DNA of 64,000 bases from Nocardia sp. BMG51109. Lineage in GTDB: Bacteria > Actinomycetota > Actinomycetes > Mycobacteriales > Mycobacteriaceae. This document shows positions 19,471 through 28,937 of the stretch, piece by piece. The notes beneath the pieces were generated by a model that did no database searches, was not told the origin of the DNA, and saw only the letters and a program-made list of their open reading frames with translations. The stretch spans positions 8,432,001 to 8,496,000 of the forward strand of contig NZ_JAFQ01000004.1 in NCBI RefSeq assembly GCF_000526215.1, given 5' to 3'. Position numbers and translations under genes: made by a program. Each line of letters starts with the position of its first letter. The first letter of the stretch is position 1.

Positions 19471-20133
19471 TCAGCGCCGCGTGGTCCGCTTCGTGGCGGT
19501 CCGCTTGGCGGCGCTCTTCTTCGCCGGCGCCTTCTTGGCCGCGGTCTTCTTGGCCGTGGCCTTGGCCGCCGTCTTCTTGGCCGGGGCCTTCTTGGCGGCG
19601 GTCTTCTTCGCCGTCGTCTTCTTGGCCACCGTCTTCTTGGCGGCGGGGGCCTTCTTCGCGGTCGTCTTCTTGGCGACCGTCTTCTTGGCCGGGGCCTTCT
19701 TGGCGGCGGTCTTCTTCGCCGTCGTCTTCTTGGCGGCGGTCTTCTTCGCCGTCGTCTTCTTGGCCGCGGTCTTCTTGGCGGCCGTCTTCTTGGCCGCACC
19801 CGACACCGGCGCTGCGACACCACGTTTCACGGCCGGACCGGCCGCGGCGATCTTCTGCTTGCCCGCGATGATCGCCTTGAACTGCGCACCCGGCCGGAAA
19901 GCCGGCACCGAAGTGGGCTTCACCTTGACGGTTTCGCCGGTACGGGGGTTACGCGCCACCCGTGCCGCCCGCTTACGCTGTTCGAACACACCGAATCCGG
20001 TGATGGTGACACTCTGACCCTTGTTCACCGCGCGCACGATCGTGTCGACAATCTGCTCGACTGCCGCAGTGGCCGTGCGCCTGTCAGTACCCAACTTTTC
20101 GGTCAGAACGTCGATCAGTTCCGCCTTGTTCAT
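19471..20133 (-). CDS. hupB: HU-type nucleoid protein HupB with lysine/alanine-rich tail
   Basis: 220 residues. Residues 1-95 are a standard HU domain ([35 protein letters not shown] with the DNA-binding arm). The rest is a histone-H1-like tail of about 115 residues made of KKTAAKK/KKAPAKK/KKTTAKK units ending KRTTRR. This is the mycobacterial/nocardial HupB (Hlp, MDP1) form that compacts DNA. RBS GGAGG lies six bases before the ATG. The repeated tail makes the DNA very repetitive (GTCTTCTTGGC units on the plus strand). Confidence 0.95.
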   Translation of the reverse strand: MNKAELIDVLTEKLGTDRRTATAAVEQIVDTIVRAVNKGQSVTITGFGVFEQRKRAARVARNPRTGETVKVKPTSVPAFRPGAQFKAIIAGKQKIAAAGPAVKRGVAAPVSGAAKKTAAKKTAAKKTTAKKTAAKKTTAKKTAAKKAPAKKTVAKKTTAKKAPAAKKTVAKKTTAKKTAAKKAPAKKTAAKATAKKTAAKKAPAKKSAAKRTATKRTTRR

Positions 20134-20209
20134 TGAATCCTCCGCAGACTAATGGCCCGTCGTCGGACCGACTAGGTACCACGGTAAACCCTCAATGGGC
20201 AAGAGTCTA

Positions 20210-20242
20210 TGTGCCACGCCAAATTTCATGTGGCGTGGCACA
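20210..20242 (-). terminator. Hairpin between leuD and hupB
   Basis: Perfect 12-base arms TGTGCCACGCCA (20210-20221) and TGGCGTGGCACA (20231-20242) around a nine-base loop. It lies 48 bases after the leuD stop and about 77 bases before the hupB start, so it probably ends the leuCD transcript. Confidence 0.6.
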
Positions 20243-20289
20243 CGCGCAGCAACCGTGATTGGTAGCTCCCAGCTAACACCCGGGACTGT

Positions 20290-20898
20290 TTACGCCTGCG
20301 AAATAGCGTCCGGAATGGTCGTCGGTTTCCAAGCCGGCCTTGCCTTTTCGAAGGCGTCGATGGCGTCTTCCCGCCGGAGTGTCAGGCCGATGTCGTCCAG
20401 ACCCTCGAGCAGCCGCCACCTGGTGTAGTCGTCAATATCGAAGGGCAACACGGCGGTTCCGGCGGTCACCGTGCGCGCCTCGAGGTCCACGATCAATTCC
20501 AGGCCGGGACGTTCCTCGAGCAACTTCCAGAGCAATTCGACATCGTGTTGTGACATCTGGGCCGCCACCAGGCCGCCCTTACCGGCGTTGCCTCGGAAGA
20601 TGTCGGCGAAGCGGGCGGAGATCACGACCCGGAAGCCGTAGTCCATGAGCGCCCAAACCGCATGCTCTCGTGAGGAACCCGTGCCGAAATCCGGACCTGC
20701 GACCAGGACAGACCCCCGGTTGTAGGGCTCGGTGTTCAGAATGAAGGCCGGATCCGAGCGCCAGGCCGAGAACAGGCCGTCCTCGAATCCGGTTCGGCTG
20801 ACCCGCTTCAGATAGACCGCGGGGATGATCTGGTCGGTGTCGACGTTGGATCGGCGCAGCGGCACGCCGATCCCCTTGTGTACCTTGAACGGTTCCAT
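20290..20898 (-). CDS. leuD: 3-isopropylmalate dehydratase small subunit
   Basis: 202-residue swivel-domain subunit of isopropylmalate isomerase (leucine pathway, second step). Seen: [53 protein letters not shown] and [21 protein letters not shown]. The gene follows leuC by 34 bases on the same strand, and the two proteins work as a heterodimer. Confidence 0.96.
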   Translation of the reverse strand: MEPFKVHKGIGVPLRRSNVDTDQIIPAVYLKRVSRTGFEDGLFSAWRSDPAFILNTEPYNRGSVLVAGPDFGTGSSREHAVWALMDYGFRVVISARFADIFRGNAGKGGLVAAQMSQHDVELLWKLLEERPGLELIVDLEARTVTAGTAVLPFDIDDYTRWRLLEGLDDIGLTLRREDAIDAFEKARPAWKPTTIPDAISQA

Positions 20899-20932
20899 GG
20901 GTTCTCCTCCAAAGTCTGTGTAAATCGGCCGA

Positions 20933-22357
20933 TCAGTTCAGATCCGCAGGTGAGGACAGCGTTCCGCGCACCGCCGTGGCCGCGGCGACCAGCGGCGAAA
21001 CCAGGTGCGTACGGCCGCCTTTGCCCTGCCTGCCCTCGAAGTTGCGGTTGGATGTCGAGGCGCATCGCTGACCGGGGGAAAGTTGATCGGGATTCATGCC
21101 CAGGCACATCGAGCAGCCGGCCTGCCGCCATTCCGCGCCGGCCGCGGTGAAAATCTCGCCCAGCCCCTCGGATTCGGCCTGTGCGCGCACCCGCATCGAG
21201 CCCGGAACGATCATCAGGCGCACGCCCTCGGCCACCTTGCGACCGTCCAATACCCCGGCCACGGCGCGCAGATCCTCGATCCGCCCATTGGTGCACGAGC
21301 CCACGAATACGGTGTCGACCCGGACCGCGCGAAGCGGAGTTCCGGGCTCCAAATCCATGTATCGCAGTGCCTTCTCGGCGGATTCTCGCGCGGTTTCGTC
21401 GACGATATCGTCCGGATTCGGCACGGAATCGCCCAGCGGCGCCCCCTGCCCCGGATTGGTTCCCCAGGTGACGAACGGGGTCAGCGTCGAGGCGTCGATA
21501 TGCACCTCGGCGTCGAATTCGGCGCCCTCGTCGGTCTTCAGCGCCTCCCACGCCGCCACCGCCGCATCCCAGTCCGCGCCCTGCGGTGCGTGCGGGCGGC
21601 CCTGCAGGAAGGCGTAGGTGACCTCGTCGGGGGCGACCATGCCCGCCCGGGCGCCGGCCTCGATGGACATGTTGCACATCGTCATCCGCGCCTCCATGGA
21701 CATGGCGCGCACGGCCTCGCCCCGGTACTCCAGCACATACCCCTGGCCGCCGCCGGTGCCGATCCTCGCTATCACCGCCAGGATCACGTCCTTGCTCGTG
21801 ACGCCCGGCGGCAGCTGCCCGTCGATATTGATCGCCATGGTCTTGAACGGCCTCAGCGACAGCGTCTGGGTGGCCAGCACGTGCTCGACCTCGCTGGTGC
21901 CGATGCCCATCGCGATCGCGCCGAACGCGCCGTGCGTGGAGGTGTGCGAATCGCCGCACACCACGGTCATCCCCGGCTGGGTCAGGCCCAGCTGCGGGCC
22001 GACCACGTGCGCGATGCCCTGCTCGATATCGCCCATCGGGTACAGCCGGACCCCGAACTCGGCGCAGTTGCGCCGCAGCGTCTCGACCTGGGTGCGGGAA
22101 ACCGGGTCCGCGATCGGCTGGTCGATGTCCACGGTCGGGACGTTGTGGTCCTCGGTGGCGATGGTGAGGTCGGTCCGGCGGACCGGACGGCCGGCCGCGC
22201 GCAGGCCGTCGAAGGCCTGCGGACTGGTCACCTCGTGCACCAGGTGCAGGTCGATGTAGAGGAGATCGGGTTCGCGCGCGTCGCCCTCTCCCTCGCCGTA
22301 CGCGACGACGTGCTGGTCCCAGACCTTCTCCGCCAGGGTGCGTGGCCGATCGGCCAT
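20933..22357 (-). CDS. leuC: 3-isopropylmalate dehydratase large subunit
   Basis: 474-residue aconitase-family subunit that isomerises 2-isopropylmalate to 3-isopropylmalate. It has [38 protein letters not shown] (first Fe-S cysteine), [15 protein letters not shown] and [13 protein letters not shown] (the two others), and the [19 protein letters not shown] end motif. It starts the leuCD operon and is divergent from the IclR regulator; the 187-base gap carries the control region. Confidence 0.97.
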   Translation of the reverse strand: MADRPRTLAEKVWDQHVVAYGEGEGDAREPDLLYIDLHLVHEVTSPQAFDGLRAAGRPVRRTDLTIATEDHNVPTVDIDQPIADPVSRTQVETLRRNCAEFGVRLYPMGDIEQGIAHVVGPQLGLTQPGMTVVCGDSHTSTHGAFGAIAMGIGTSEVEHVLATQTLSLRPFKTMAINIDGQLPPGVTSKDVILAVIARIGTGGGQGYVLEYRGEAVRAMSMEARMTMCNMSIEAGARAGMVAPDEVTYAFLQGRPHAPQGADWDAAVAAWEALKTDEGAEFDAEVHIDASTLTPFVTWGTNPGQGAPLGDSVPNPDDIVDETARESAEKALRYMDLEPGTPLRAVRVDTVFVGSCTNGRIEDLRAVAGVLDGRKVAEGVRLMIVPGSMRVRAQAESEGLGEIFTAAGAEWRQAGCSMCLGMNPDQLSPGQRCASTSNRNFEGRQGKGGRTHLVSPLVAAATAVRGTLSSPADLN

Positions 22358-22507
22358 CTCTGCTCACCTTTCGCTCGATGCTCCGCGCCGAATATGGGCT
22401 GACGGCGCGGCTACGGTTGGCGCGTCCCGGACTGTGGCGATCTCGCGATGTGGATGTCTCCCGATCCGGAGATCCTCGCGATGGGGCGGTCCGAGGGGAG
22501 ATCCGAT

Positions 22508-22544
22508 TTGGAGATCTCAGTATGCGAGACGCTAATATCGTTCT
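22508..22544 (+). promoter_or_regulatory. Probable leaderless promoter of the IclR gene; overlapping repeats near leuC
   Basis: A good -10 box TAATAT (22533-22538) ends six bases before the ATG at 22545, so transcription would begin at or within a base or two of the start codon. The -35 is weak (TTGGAG at 22508-22513). No Shine-Dalgarno sequence is present. TATGCGAGAC (22521-22530) and TATGAGACAG (22543-22552) form a degenerate direct repeat around the -10, a possible regulator site. Confidence 0.55.
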
Positions 22545-23246
22545 ATGAGACAGCATAGCGGCATCGGAGTGCTCGACAAAGCCATGGCCGTGCTCTACGC
22601 GGCGGCCGAGCAGCCGTGCGGCCTCAACGAGCTGTGCACCCGCACCGGACTGCCCCGCGCCACCGCGCACCGGCTGGCGGTGGGCCTGGAGGTGCACCGG
22701 ATGCTCACCCGGGACGCCAACGGCCTGTGGCGGCCCGGTCCGGCCCTGTCGGAGCTGGGCACCACCGCCGCCGACCCGCTGCTGGACGCCGCCAACGCGG
22801 TACTGCCGCGGCTGCGCGAGATCACCGGCGAGAGCGTGCAGCTCTACCGGCTGGACGGCCACTCGCGGGTCTGCGTCGCCGCGCTGGAACCGACCTCGGG
22901 CCTGCGCGACACCGTGCCGGTGGGCGCGCGCCTGCCGCTGTCCGCGGGTTCCGCGGCCAAGGTACTCCTGGCCTGGGCGGACGCCGAGCTGCAGCACGGC
23001 GTGCTGAACGACGCCGTCTTCGGCGAGCGGGCGCTGGCCGAGGTGCGCCGCCGCGGCTGGGCGCAGAGCGCCGCCGAGCGGGCGGCCGGCGTGGCCAGCG
23101 TCTCCGCGCCCGTGCGCGACTCGTCCGGCGCGGTGGTGGCCGCGGTGTCCGTCTCGGGCCCGATCGATCGGATGGGCCGCCGCCCCGGGGCGCGCTGGGC
23201 CGCCGATCTGGTCGCCGCGGCCGACGCCCTGCACAAGCGCCTGTAG
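22545..23246 (+). CDS. IclR-family regulator, LtbR-like, divergent from leuCD
   Basis: 233 residues: N-terminal winged helix (SGIGVLDKAMAVLYAAAEQP, LPRATAHRLAVGLE recognition helix) and C-terminal effector domain (SVQLYRLDGHSRVC, LPLSAGSAAKVLLAW, AGVASVSAPVRDSSGAVVAA). The place next to leuC is that of LtbR of Corynebacterium glutamicum, which represses leuCD and leuB, and of Rv2989; leucine control is inferred from this. The transcript looks leaderless. Confidence 0.85.
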   Translation: MRQHSGIGVLDKAMAVLYAAAEQPCGLNELCTRTGLPRATAHRLAVGLEVHRMLTRDANGLWRPGPALSELGTTAADPLLDAANAVLPRLREITGESVQLYRLDGHSRVCVAALEPTSGLRDTVPVGARLPLSAGSAAKVLLAWADAELQHGVLNDAVFGERALAEVRRRGWAQSAAERAAGVASVSAPVRDSSGAVVAAVSVSGPIDRMGRRPGARWAADLVAAADALHKRL

Positions 23247-23309
23247 CGGCGCCTCGTCCGCCGCGGCGCACTGTGACGTCGGCCATACGCCGTAAAGTAC
23301 AGTCGGCCC

Positions 23310-23810
23310 ATGGGAGCTAATCAACGTGCGCAGATCGTGATGTCCGACGCGGAGATCACCGAGTTCCTCACCGACAGCCGCATCATCACGCTGGCCACCC
23401 TGGGCCGCGCCGGCCTGCCGCACCTCACCGCCATGTGGTACGGGCTGGTCGACGGGGAGATCTGGTTCGAGACCAAGGCCAAATCGCAGAAGGCGGTCAA
23501 CATCCGCCGCGATCCGCGGGTCACGGTGCTGGTGGAGGCCGGCGACACCTACGACCAGTTGCGCGGGGTCTCCATCGAGGGCCGCGCCGAGATCGTCGAC
23601 GATGCCGAGGCGCTGTTCCGGGTGGGGGTCAGCGTGTGGGAGCGCTACACCGGCCCGTACAGCGAGGAGGCCCGCCCGATGGTGGAGGCGATGCTGAACA
23701 AGCGGACCGCGATCCGGGTGGTCCCCGAGCGCACCCGCAGCTGGGACCACCGCAAACTGGGCCTACCCGAGATGCCGCCGGGCGGCAGCACCTGGCCCCC
23801 ACAGAACTGA
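23310..23810 (+). CDS. PPOX-class F420-binding protein (Rv2991-like)
   Basis: 166-residue split-barrel flavin/deazaflavin-binding protein. Seen: MSDAEITEFLTDSRIITLAT, GLPHLTAMWYGLVDGEIWFET, KAVNIRRDPRVTVLVEAGD and GVSIEGRAEIVDD, the core of the PPOX family with the K(S)xKAxNIRRDP phosphate-binding signature. It is the counterpart of M. tuberculosis Rv2991 by sequence style and position. The substrate is unknown. Translation could begin at ATG 23310 or at the ATG ten codons later. Confidence 0.8.
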   Translation: MGANQRAQIVMSDAEITEFLTDSRIITLATLGRAGLPHLTAMWYGLVDGEIWFETKAKSQKAVNIRRDPRVTVLVEAGDTYDQLRGVSIEGRAEIVDDAEALFRVGVSVWERYTGPYSEEARPMVEAMLNKRTAIRVVPERTRSWDHRKLGLPEMPPGGSTWPPQN

Positions 23811-23867
23811 GCCCCACCCTCTCGTCGTTCCGGCCCACTTCCCCTCGTCATCCGGCCTGCCGACCGT

Positions 23868-23933
23868 CGTCATCCCGGCATGCTTGTGACCAGAATCCAC
23901 CGTGAGATCCCGGCCGACGCACACCGCGACGAC
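23868..23933. repeat. Dispersed palindromic intergenic element, copy 2
   Basis: Left arm CGTCATCCCGGCATGCTTGT and onward to AGAATCCAC; right arm GATCCCGGCCGACGCACACC followed by GCGACGAC. The arms are diverged reverse complements. Second-best preserved left arm among the four copies; see 3408-3486. Confidence 0.55.
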
Positions 23934-24055
23934 AAGAAGACCGACCCACAGGCACGACAAGGACACCGAGCACCCGGCACGACGAGAGGACCGAGCACCG
24001 CCTCGAACGAGGGCGCCGACCACCACCTCACGCCACCACAGGATGGGGGGTCCGG

Positions 24056-24100
24056 GGGGCGAAGCCCCGCCGGGCAGGGGCTTGGGGGCCGCGCCCCCAA
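24056..24100. repeat. Nested GC-rich palindromes
   Basis: GGGGC-GAA-GCCCC at 24056-24068 and the 19-base palindrome TTGGGGGC-CGC-GCCCCCAA at 24082-24100 lie just beyond the tRNA-Glu terminator. They may be a second transcript-end structure or a short repeat family. Confidence 0.4.
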
Positions 24101-24115
24101 AAGACATAGCGAAAC

Positions 24116-24147
24116 GAAAAAGGCCCATGCCCCATGGGCATGGGCCT
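24116..24147 (-). terminator. Rho-independent terminator of the tRNA-Glu transcript
   Basis: Perfect 11-base arms AGGCCCATGCC (24121-24131) and GGCATGGGCCT (24137-24147); on the minus strand the stem is followed by TTTTTCGTTT. It lies ten bases beyond the tRNA 3' end. Confidence 0.85.
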
Positions 24148-24157
24148 CTCATTCGTG

Positions 24158-24230
24158 TAGCCCCGACGGGATTCGAACCCGCGCTACCGCCTTGAGAGGG
24201 CGGCGTCCTAGGCCGCTAGACGACGGGGCC
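24158..24230 (-). tRNA. tRNA-Glu (anticodon CTC)
   Basis: 73-base cloverleaf. Acceptor stem GGCCCCG pairs with CGGGGCT (closing G-U), as in mycobacterial tRNA-Glu. Anticodon stem-loop CCGCC-CTCTCAA-GGCGG gives anticodon CTC. T arm GCGGG-TTCGAAT-CCCGT. CCA is not encoded. Together with tRNA-Gln it stands beside gltX, the enzyme that charges tRNA-Glu. Confidence 0.95.
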
Positions 24231-24259
24231 AGGTGGATGTACTCCGAAGACGTACTCCG

Positions 24260-24331
24260 CTGGGGTACCAGGACTCGAACCTAGAATGGCTGAACCAGAA
24301 TCAGCTGTGTTGCCAATTACACCATACCCCA
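24260..24331 (-). tRNA. tRNA-Gln (anticodon CTG)
   Basis: 72-base cloverleaf with acceptor TGGGGTA/TACCCCA and anticodon loop TTCTGGT (anticodon CTG). In actinobacteria lacking GlnRS, this tRNA is charged with Glu by GltX and then amidated by GatCAB. It is 29 bases upstream of tRNA-Glu on the same strand, probably one transcript. Confidence 0.94.
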
Positions 24332-24424
24332 ATGACCTGGGCTTTCAGCCGCCTCCCCGGCCGGGAGGCGGCCTCGTTCCGGGCCGGGTGAAAGATTACC
24401 AAACCCTCACCGGAAAACTACAAA

Positions 24425-25894
24425 TCAGCTGGTCAGACCGGCTGCCGCGGCCCGCAGCCGGGACATGGTGACCGCCCGGCCCAGCAACTCCAGCGACTCG
24501 TACAGCGGCGGGCTGATGTGCGAACCCGTCACCGCGACCCGCACCGGCCCGAATGCCTTGCGCGGTTTCAGGCCCAGATCGTCCACCAGCGCCGTTTTCA
24601 GCGCCTCTTCGAGGGCAGCCGCCGACCATTCCGCAACGCCGTCCAGAGCGGCGTCGGCGGCCGCCAACACCGGGGCGGCGTCAGGGCCGAGATTCTTTTG
24701 TGCCGCGGCCGGATCGACCGTGAACTCCTCGGCCGGGACGAACAGGAACTTCAGCAGTTCCCAGGCATCGCCGAGTACCACGATCCGGGTCTGCACCAAC
24801 GCGGCCGCGGTCTCGAAAAGCTTCTCGTCCACTTCCGCGCCGATGTGCCCCTGCGCGGTCAGGTACTCGCGCAGCCGGTGGGCGAAATCGCCCGGCTCCA
24901 GCAAACGAATGTGCTCGGCGTTGATCGCGTCGGCCTTCTTCTGGTCGAAGCGCGCCGGATTCGAATTTACTTTCGATATGTCGAACGCCTCGACCATCTC
25001 CGCCATCGAGAAGACGTCGCGGTCGTCCGCGAGGCTCCAACCCAGCAAAGCGAGGTAATTCAGCAAACCCTCAGGGATGAATCCTCGGTCGCGGTGGACG
25101 AACAGATTGGACTCCGGATCGCGCTTGGACAACTTCTTGTTGCCCTGCCCCCGGACGAGCGGCAGATGCCCGAATTGCGGAGTGAACTCGGCCACCCCGA
25201 TCCGCCGCAATGCCTCGTACAGCGCGATCTGCCGCGGAGTGGACGAGAGCAGGTCCTCACCGCGCAACACGTGGGTGATCTTCATCAGGGCGTCGTCGAG
25301 CGGGTTGACCAGCGTGTACAGCGGCTCACCGGTGCCCCGGGTGAGCGCGAAATCGGGCACCGCCCCGGCCTCGAAGGTGGTTTCGCCGCGCACCAGATCG
25401 TGCCAGCCGATGGCCTTGTCGGGCATGCGCAACCGGACCACCGCCGGGCGGCCCTCGGCCTTGTACGCGGCGATCCGCTCCGCCGTCAGGTCGCGATCGA
25501 AGTTGTCGTAGCCCAGCTTCGGATCGCGTCCGGCGGCACGATGACGGGCCTCGACTTCCTCTGGCGTGGAGAAGGATTCGTAGGCCTCCCCGGCCTCCAG
25601 CAAACGCCGCACCGCGTCGAGATGAAGGTCGCGCCGCAGCGACTGCCGGTACGGCTCGTACGGTCCGCCGACCTCCGGACCCTCGTCCCAGGTGAGCCCG
25701 AGCCAGCGCAGCGCGTCCAGCAGCGCGCCGTAGGATTCCTCGGAATCGCGTGCGGCATCGGTATCTTCGATGCGGAACACGAAGCTGCCGCCGTGGTGGC
25801 GGGCGTACGCCCAGTTGAACAGCGCCGACCGGATCAGGCCGACATGCGGCGTGCCGGTCGGCGACGGGCAGAAGCGGACCCGTACGTCAGACAT
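24425..25894 (-). CDS. gltX: Glutamyl-tRNA synthetase
   Basis: 489-residue class I synthetase. The HIGH-like motif is in [20 protein letters not shown], and the KMSKS-like motif is [24 protein letters not shown] and the C-terminal anticodon-binding region are normal. AGAAGGAAG directly before ATG 25894 supports this start, and the in-frame ATG at 25912 would overlap the upstream gene. It charges tRNA-Glu, and tRNA-Gln non-discriminatingly if GlnRS is absent. It overlaps or abuts the FAH-family gene upstream, so it is likely an operon with it. Confidence 0.97.
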   Translation of the reverse strand: MSDVRVRFCPSPTGTPHVGLIRSALFNWAYARHHGGSFVFRIEDTDAARDSEESYGALLDALRWLGLTWDEGPEVGGPYEPYRQSLRRDLHLDAVRRLLEAGEAYESFSTPEEVEARHRAAGRDPKLGYDNFDRDLTAERIAAYKAEGRPAVVRLRMPDKAIGWHDLVRGETTFEAGAVPDFALTRGTGEPLYTLVNPLDDALMKITHVLRGEDLLSSTPRQIALYEALRRIGVAEFTPQFGHLPLVRGQGNKKLSKRDPESNLFVHRDRGFIPEGLLNYLALLGWSLADDRDVFSMAEMVEAFDISKVNSNPARFDQKKADAINAEHIRLLEPGDFAHRLREYLTAQGHIGAEVDEKLFETAAALVQTRIVVLGDAWELLKFLFVPAEEFTVDPAAAQKNLGPDAAPVLAAADAALDGVAEWSAAALEEALKTALVDDLGLKPRKAFGPVRVAVTGSHISPPLYESLELLGRAVTMSRLRAAAAGLTS

Positions 25895-25908
25895 CTTCCT
25901 TCTCTCGA

Positions 25909-26685
25909 TCAACGTTTGGCGGCAACGGGATTGGTGAGGGTGCCGATGCCCTCGACCGTTACGGAGACGGATTGCCCATCCTTCATCGGCCCTACACCTT
26001 CCGGTGTGCCCGTGAGGATCACGTCACCCGGCAGCAGCGTCATCACCGTGCTGACCCATTCGATCAGCTTCGGAATATCGTGCAGCAGAAGTGAAGTGCG
26101 GCTGCGCTGGCGGACGTCGCCGTCCAGCTCGGTGCTGATCTCCAGGTCGGCCGGGTCGACGGCGGTGTCGATCCACGGGCCCAGCGGGCAGAAGGTGTCG
26201 TAGCCCTTGCCGCGCGTCCACTGGCCGTCGTGCCGCTGCTGGTCGCGGGCGGTCACGTCGTTGGCGACGGTGTAGCCCAGGATCACCTCACGGGCGCGGG
26301 CGGCGGGCACGTCCTTGCACGGGCGGCCGATCACGACGGCCAGTTCGCCCTCGTAATCGACCTGAGACGAACTCGGCGGCAGCACAATTGGGACATTCGG
26401 CCCAACGATGGCGGTGTTGGGCTTGAGGAAGATCACCGGATCCGCGGGCGCCTCACCGCCCATCTCCTGGACATGGCCGGCGTAGTTCTTGCCGACGCAC
26501 ACCACCTTGCTGGCGAGGATCGGGGCCAGCAGCCGCACGTCGGCGAGCGGCCAGCTGCGGCCGGTGAACGTCGGTGTTCCGAACGGATGTTCGGCGATTT
26601 CCTTGGCGGTGCTCTCGTCGGCGCTCGATCCCTCGATGCTGACGAACGCGACCCCATCCGGACTGGCAACTCGACCTAGGCGCAT
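25909..26685 (-). CDS. Fumarylacetoacetate hydrolase-family protein
   Basis: 258 residues, FAH fold. Motifs: [45 protein letters not shown] (metal-binding Glu residues), [40 protein letters not shown]. Family members hydrolyse or decarboxylate 2-oxo acid derivatives (fumarylpyruvate, HHDD, oxaloacetate); the substrate here cannot be told. It is the Rv2993c counterpart, upstream of gltX. Confidence 0.9.
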   Translation of the reverse strand: MRLGRVASPDGVAFVSIEGSSADESTAKEIAEHPFGTPTFTGRSWPLADVRLLAPILASKVVCVGKNYAGHVQEMGGEAPADPVIFLKPNTAIVGPNVPIVLPPSSSQVDYEGELAVVIGRPCKDVPAARAREVILGYTVANDVTARDQQRHDGQWTRGKGYDTFCPLGPWIDTAVDPADLEISTELDGDVRQRSRTSLLLHDIPKLIEWVSTVMTLLPGDVILTGTPEGVGPMKDGQSVSVTVEGIGTLTNPVAAKR

Positions 26686-26854
26686 GACTCGACAGTCTAT
26701 CCATCTGGTGATATACGCCGGACCGGGTGGTCTGCACGGGGCCCGGGCAGGTGTTCCGGGGCGGCGAATCCGGCCCGGGGCCGGGGTGTACCGTGAGGGT
26801 CATGTTCACAGGGTAGGAACATATTCCCAATATATGAGAAGCAGAGGTGAGGGT

Positions 26855-28048
26855 ATGACCGCCGCGGCCCAGATACACGCGACCCGCCGGTGGATCATGC
26901 TCGCCCTCGGCGTCTTCGCGCAGAGCTCGAGCGCCGTCATCGTGCACGGCGCACCGTTCCTCCTGCCGGCCCTGACCGAACGCGGAATGCCCTTGGCAAC
27001 AGCGGGTCTGCTGGTGGCGATGCCGACCGTGGGGCTGGTGTGCACCCTGATCGCGTGGGGGTACGCCGTGGACCGGGTCGGTGAGCGGACGGTCCTGGTC
27101 GCCGGACCGGTGGTGATGTGCGTGGCGGGCGTGGCGGCCACGATGGTCACCGGCTACGCGGCGCTCGGGGCGCTGCTGTTCGTCGCCGGCATGGGCGCCG
27201 GTTCCACGAACGGCGCCAGCGGGCGGGTCATCGTCGGCTGGTTCCCGCCGCATCAGCGCGGACTCGCGATGGGCATCCGGCAGACCGCGCAGCCGCTGGG
27301 CGTGGCGATCGGCGCGCTCACCATCCCGGCCGTCGCTGCGGCGCACGGGTTTTCCACCGCGATCCTGGTACCGGCGGTGATGGCGGGCGTGGCCGCGGTG
27401 GGGTGCGGGTTCGGAATCATCGACCCGCCGCGTCCGTCGGCGGCCGGCAATACGCACCCGGACAATCCGTACCGCGGCGACACCACCCTGTGGCGCATTC
27501 ACGCCGTCTCTGTGCTGCTGGTGATTCCGCAGGCGACGGTGTGGACGTTCGCGCTGCTGTGGTTGCATCGCGATGCCGGGCTGTCGCTGCCGGTGGCGGG
27601 TGCGGTGGTCACCGGCACCCAGCTGCTGGGCGCCGCGGGCCGGATCGGCGCCGGGGTCTGGTCGGACCGGGTGGGCAGCCGGCTGCGCCCGCTGCGCACG
27701 GTCGCCGTCGCGGCGGCAATCTCGATGTGTGCCTTGGCGATCGCGTCCTGGCTGCACTGGTGGTGGGCGGCGCTCCCGATCCTGGCGGTGGCCTCGATCG
27801 TCACCGTCGCCGACAACGGCCTGGCCTTCACCGCCGTCGCCGAGATCGCCGGCCCCTACTGGAGCGGCCGCGGCCTGGGCATCCAGAACACCGGCCAGAA
27901 CCTGGCCTCCGCCGCCATCGCCCCCGTCTTCGGCGCCCTGATCACCGCCGCCGGCTTCCCCACCACCTACCTGGTCACGGCCGTAATCGCCACCGCCGCA
28001 ATCCCCTTGGTCCCCCTCGCCCGCCACGGGAGAACAACCATTTCCTGA
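26855..28048 (+). CDS. Major facilitator superfamily transporter (Rv2994-like)
   Basis: 397-residue, twelve-segment MFS protein. The conserved loop between segments 2 and 3 is GYAVDRVGERTV, and the equivalent loop in the second half is GVWSDRVGSRLRPLR. ATG 26855 follows GAGGTGAGGG; upstream frames are not membrane-like. The substrate is unknown. It is divergent from the FAH-family gene, in the place of Rv2994. Confidence 0.85.
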   Translation: MTAAAQIHATRRWIMLALGVFAQSSSAVIVHGAPFLLPALTERGMPLATAGLLVAMPTVGLVCTLIAWGYAVDRVGERTVLVAGPVVMCVAGVAATMVTGYAALGALLFVAGMGAGSTNGASGRVIVGWFPPHQRGLAMGIRQTAQPLGVAIGALTIPAVAAAHGFSTAILVPAVMAGVAAVGCGFGIIDPPRPSAAGNTHPDNPYRGDTTLWRIHAVSVLLVIPQATVWTFALLWLHRDAGLSLPVAGAVVTGTQLLGAAGRIGAGVWSDRVGSRLRPLRTVAVAAAISMCALAIASWLHWWWAALPILAVASIVTVADNGLAFTAVAEIAGPYWSGRGLGIQNTGQNLASAAIAPVFGALITAAGFPTTYLVTAVIATAAIPLVPLARHGRTTIS

Positions 28049-28163
28049 CCGCTGGTTGAATACCCAGGGGTAGTTGGAATTTCGCCATCCTCACGATGGG
28101 ACCCGATACGAACAGCATTCGTCCAGACCGCTGGACACGGCCGGAGGACATCGACCCGACCGG

Positions 28164-28763
28164 TCAGTGACCGAGGAGTTCGGCAGGATCGAAAGTGACA
28201 GGAAATACAGTGTCCGCCTTCACATCTGCCCTGAACTCCGATCCGGCCGCAACAATGGGCTCACACTTGTACGACGAGCCATCCAGCACGAACCTGTGAA
28301 CGCGTACGTCAGGACGCTGCTCTACGAGCCAGTACTGCGGGATTCCCAGCGCAGCGTACTCGTGGACCTTCCGAACTCGATCGGTACGCTCGCTTGCGCT
28401 GCCGGGTGACACCACCTCGACGGCAAGCAGCAACTCCGTACCGGGAATCAGCTTCGGCATCTCCTCAGCGAGAAGCGCGTGCGCCAGATCTGTCGACACC
28501 ACAACGACATCCGGTTTCCGCACACCGCTCGGGGTACTCACTTCCCACTCGCCCCCATCGAGTGCCACAACCAAACCGTCGCCGGCGGCTTCGACGATGC
28601 GCGCCAGACGCCGAGCGATCCAGTTGTGTCGATACCCCGCCGCCACCTCGATCAACCACCCGTCCTCGAGCTCGAAACCCTTGCCATCTTCCGGAAGATC
28701 ATGCAGATCGAGGACTGTGTACGGCCCGAAGTCAGCGATACAGGGCACCTTTTCCGCTGTCAT
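28164..28763 (-). CDS. Uma2-family (DUF820) PD-(D/E)XK nuclease-fold protein
   Basis: 199 residues. Uma2 pattern: YTVLDLHDLPEDGKGFELEDGWLIE, NWIARRLARIV, RKPDVVVVS (Asp of the PD motif), LAVEVVSPGSASERTDRVRK (Glu and basic residue), KVHEYAALGIPQYWLV. The nuclease-like core residues are present, but the cellular role of this widespread family is not established. ATG 28763 is preferred to 28787 because the extra residues are not conserved. It has no counterpart in the mycobacterial block and so is an insertion between the MFS gene and leuB. Confidence 0.85.
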   Translation of the reverse strand: MTAEKVPCIADFGPYTVLDLHDLPEDGKGFELEDGWLIEVAAGYRHNWIARRLARIVEAAGDGLVVALDGGEWEVSTPSGVRKPDVVVVSTDLAHALLAEEMPKLIPGTELLLAVEVVSPGSASERTDRVRKVHEYAALGIPQYWLVEQRPDVRVHRFVLDGSSYKCEPIVAAGSEFRADVKADTVFPVTFDPAELLGH

Positions 28764-28937
28764 GCCGCCTCCAGTTCGATAAGACACACAGACGAGGCCA
28801 CCCGACGGATGTAGTCCTCACACTAGACACATTAGACGTTAGTGCACCCATCGGGCGCAGGTCTTCACCCCTGGCTCAGACGGGAACATCCTGCAAAGAC
28901 TCTGCCGACGCGGCCGCATCTCCCTGGAATCGGCAGC

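Larger units (their letters stand above)
23811..24157. other. 347-base gap: palindromic element, GC-rich hairpins and tRNA terminator
   Basis: No gene seen. It contains a copy of the dispersed palindromic element (23868-23933), GC-rich palindromes (24056-24100) and the terminator of the tRNA-Glu transcript (24121-24147). Confidence 0.5.

Noticed and set aside
19471..19800. Dense GTCTTCTTGGC repeats as a possible satellite or binding array
   Set aside because: They are the codons of the KKTAAKK tail of HupB.
20808..23750. Minus-strand reading frame of about 980 codons across leuD, leuC and the IclR gene
   Set aside because: It is a shadow frame of GC-rich coding DNA: Arg/Gly/Pro-rich, no domain, and it crosses three well-identified genes.
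24158..24331. tRNA pair as attachment site of an integrated element
   Set aside because: No integrase and no repeated tRNA 3' end were found on either side, and the flanking genes keep the mycobacterial order.
28164..28763. Uma2 protein as a part of a defence island
   Set aside because: It is a single gene between housekeeping genes with no partner; the family is very widespread without an established defence role.
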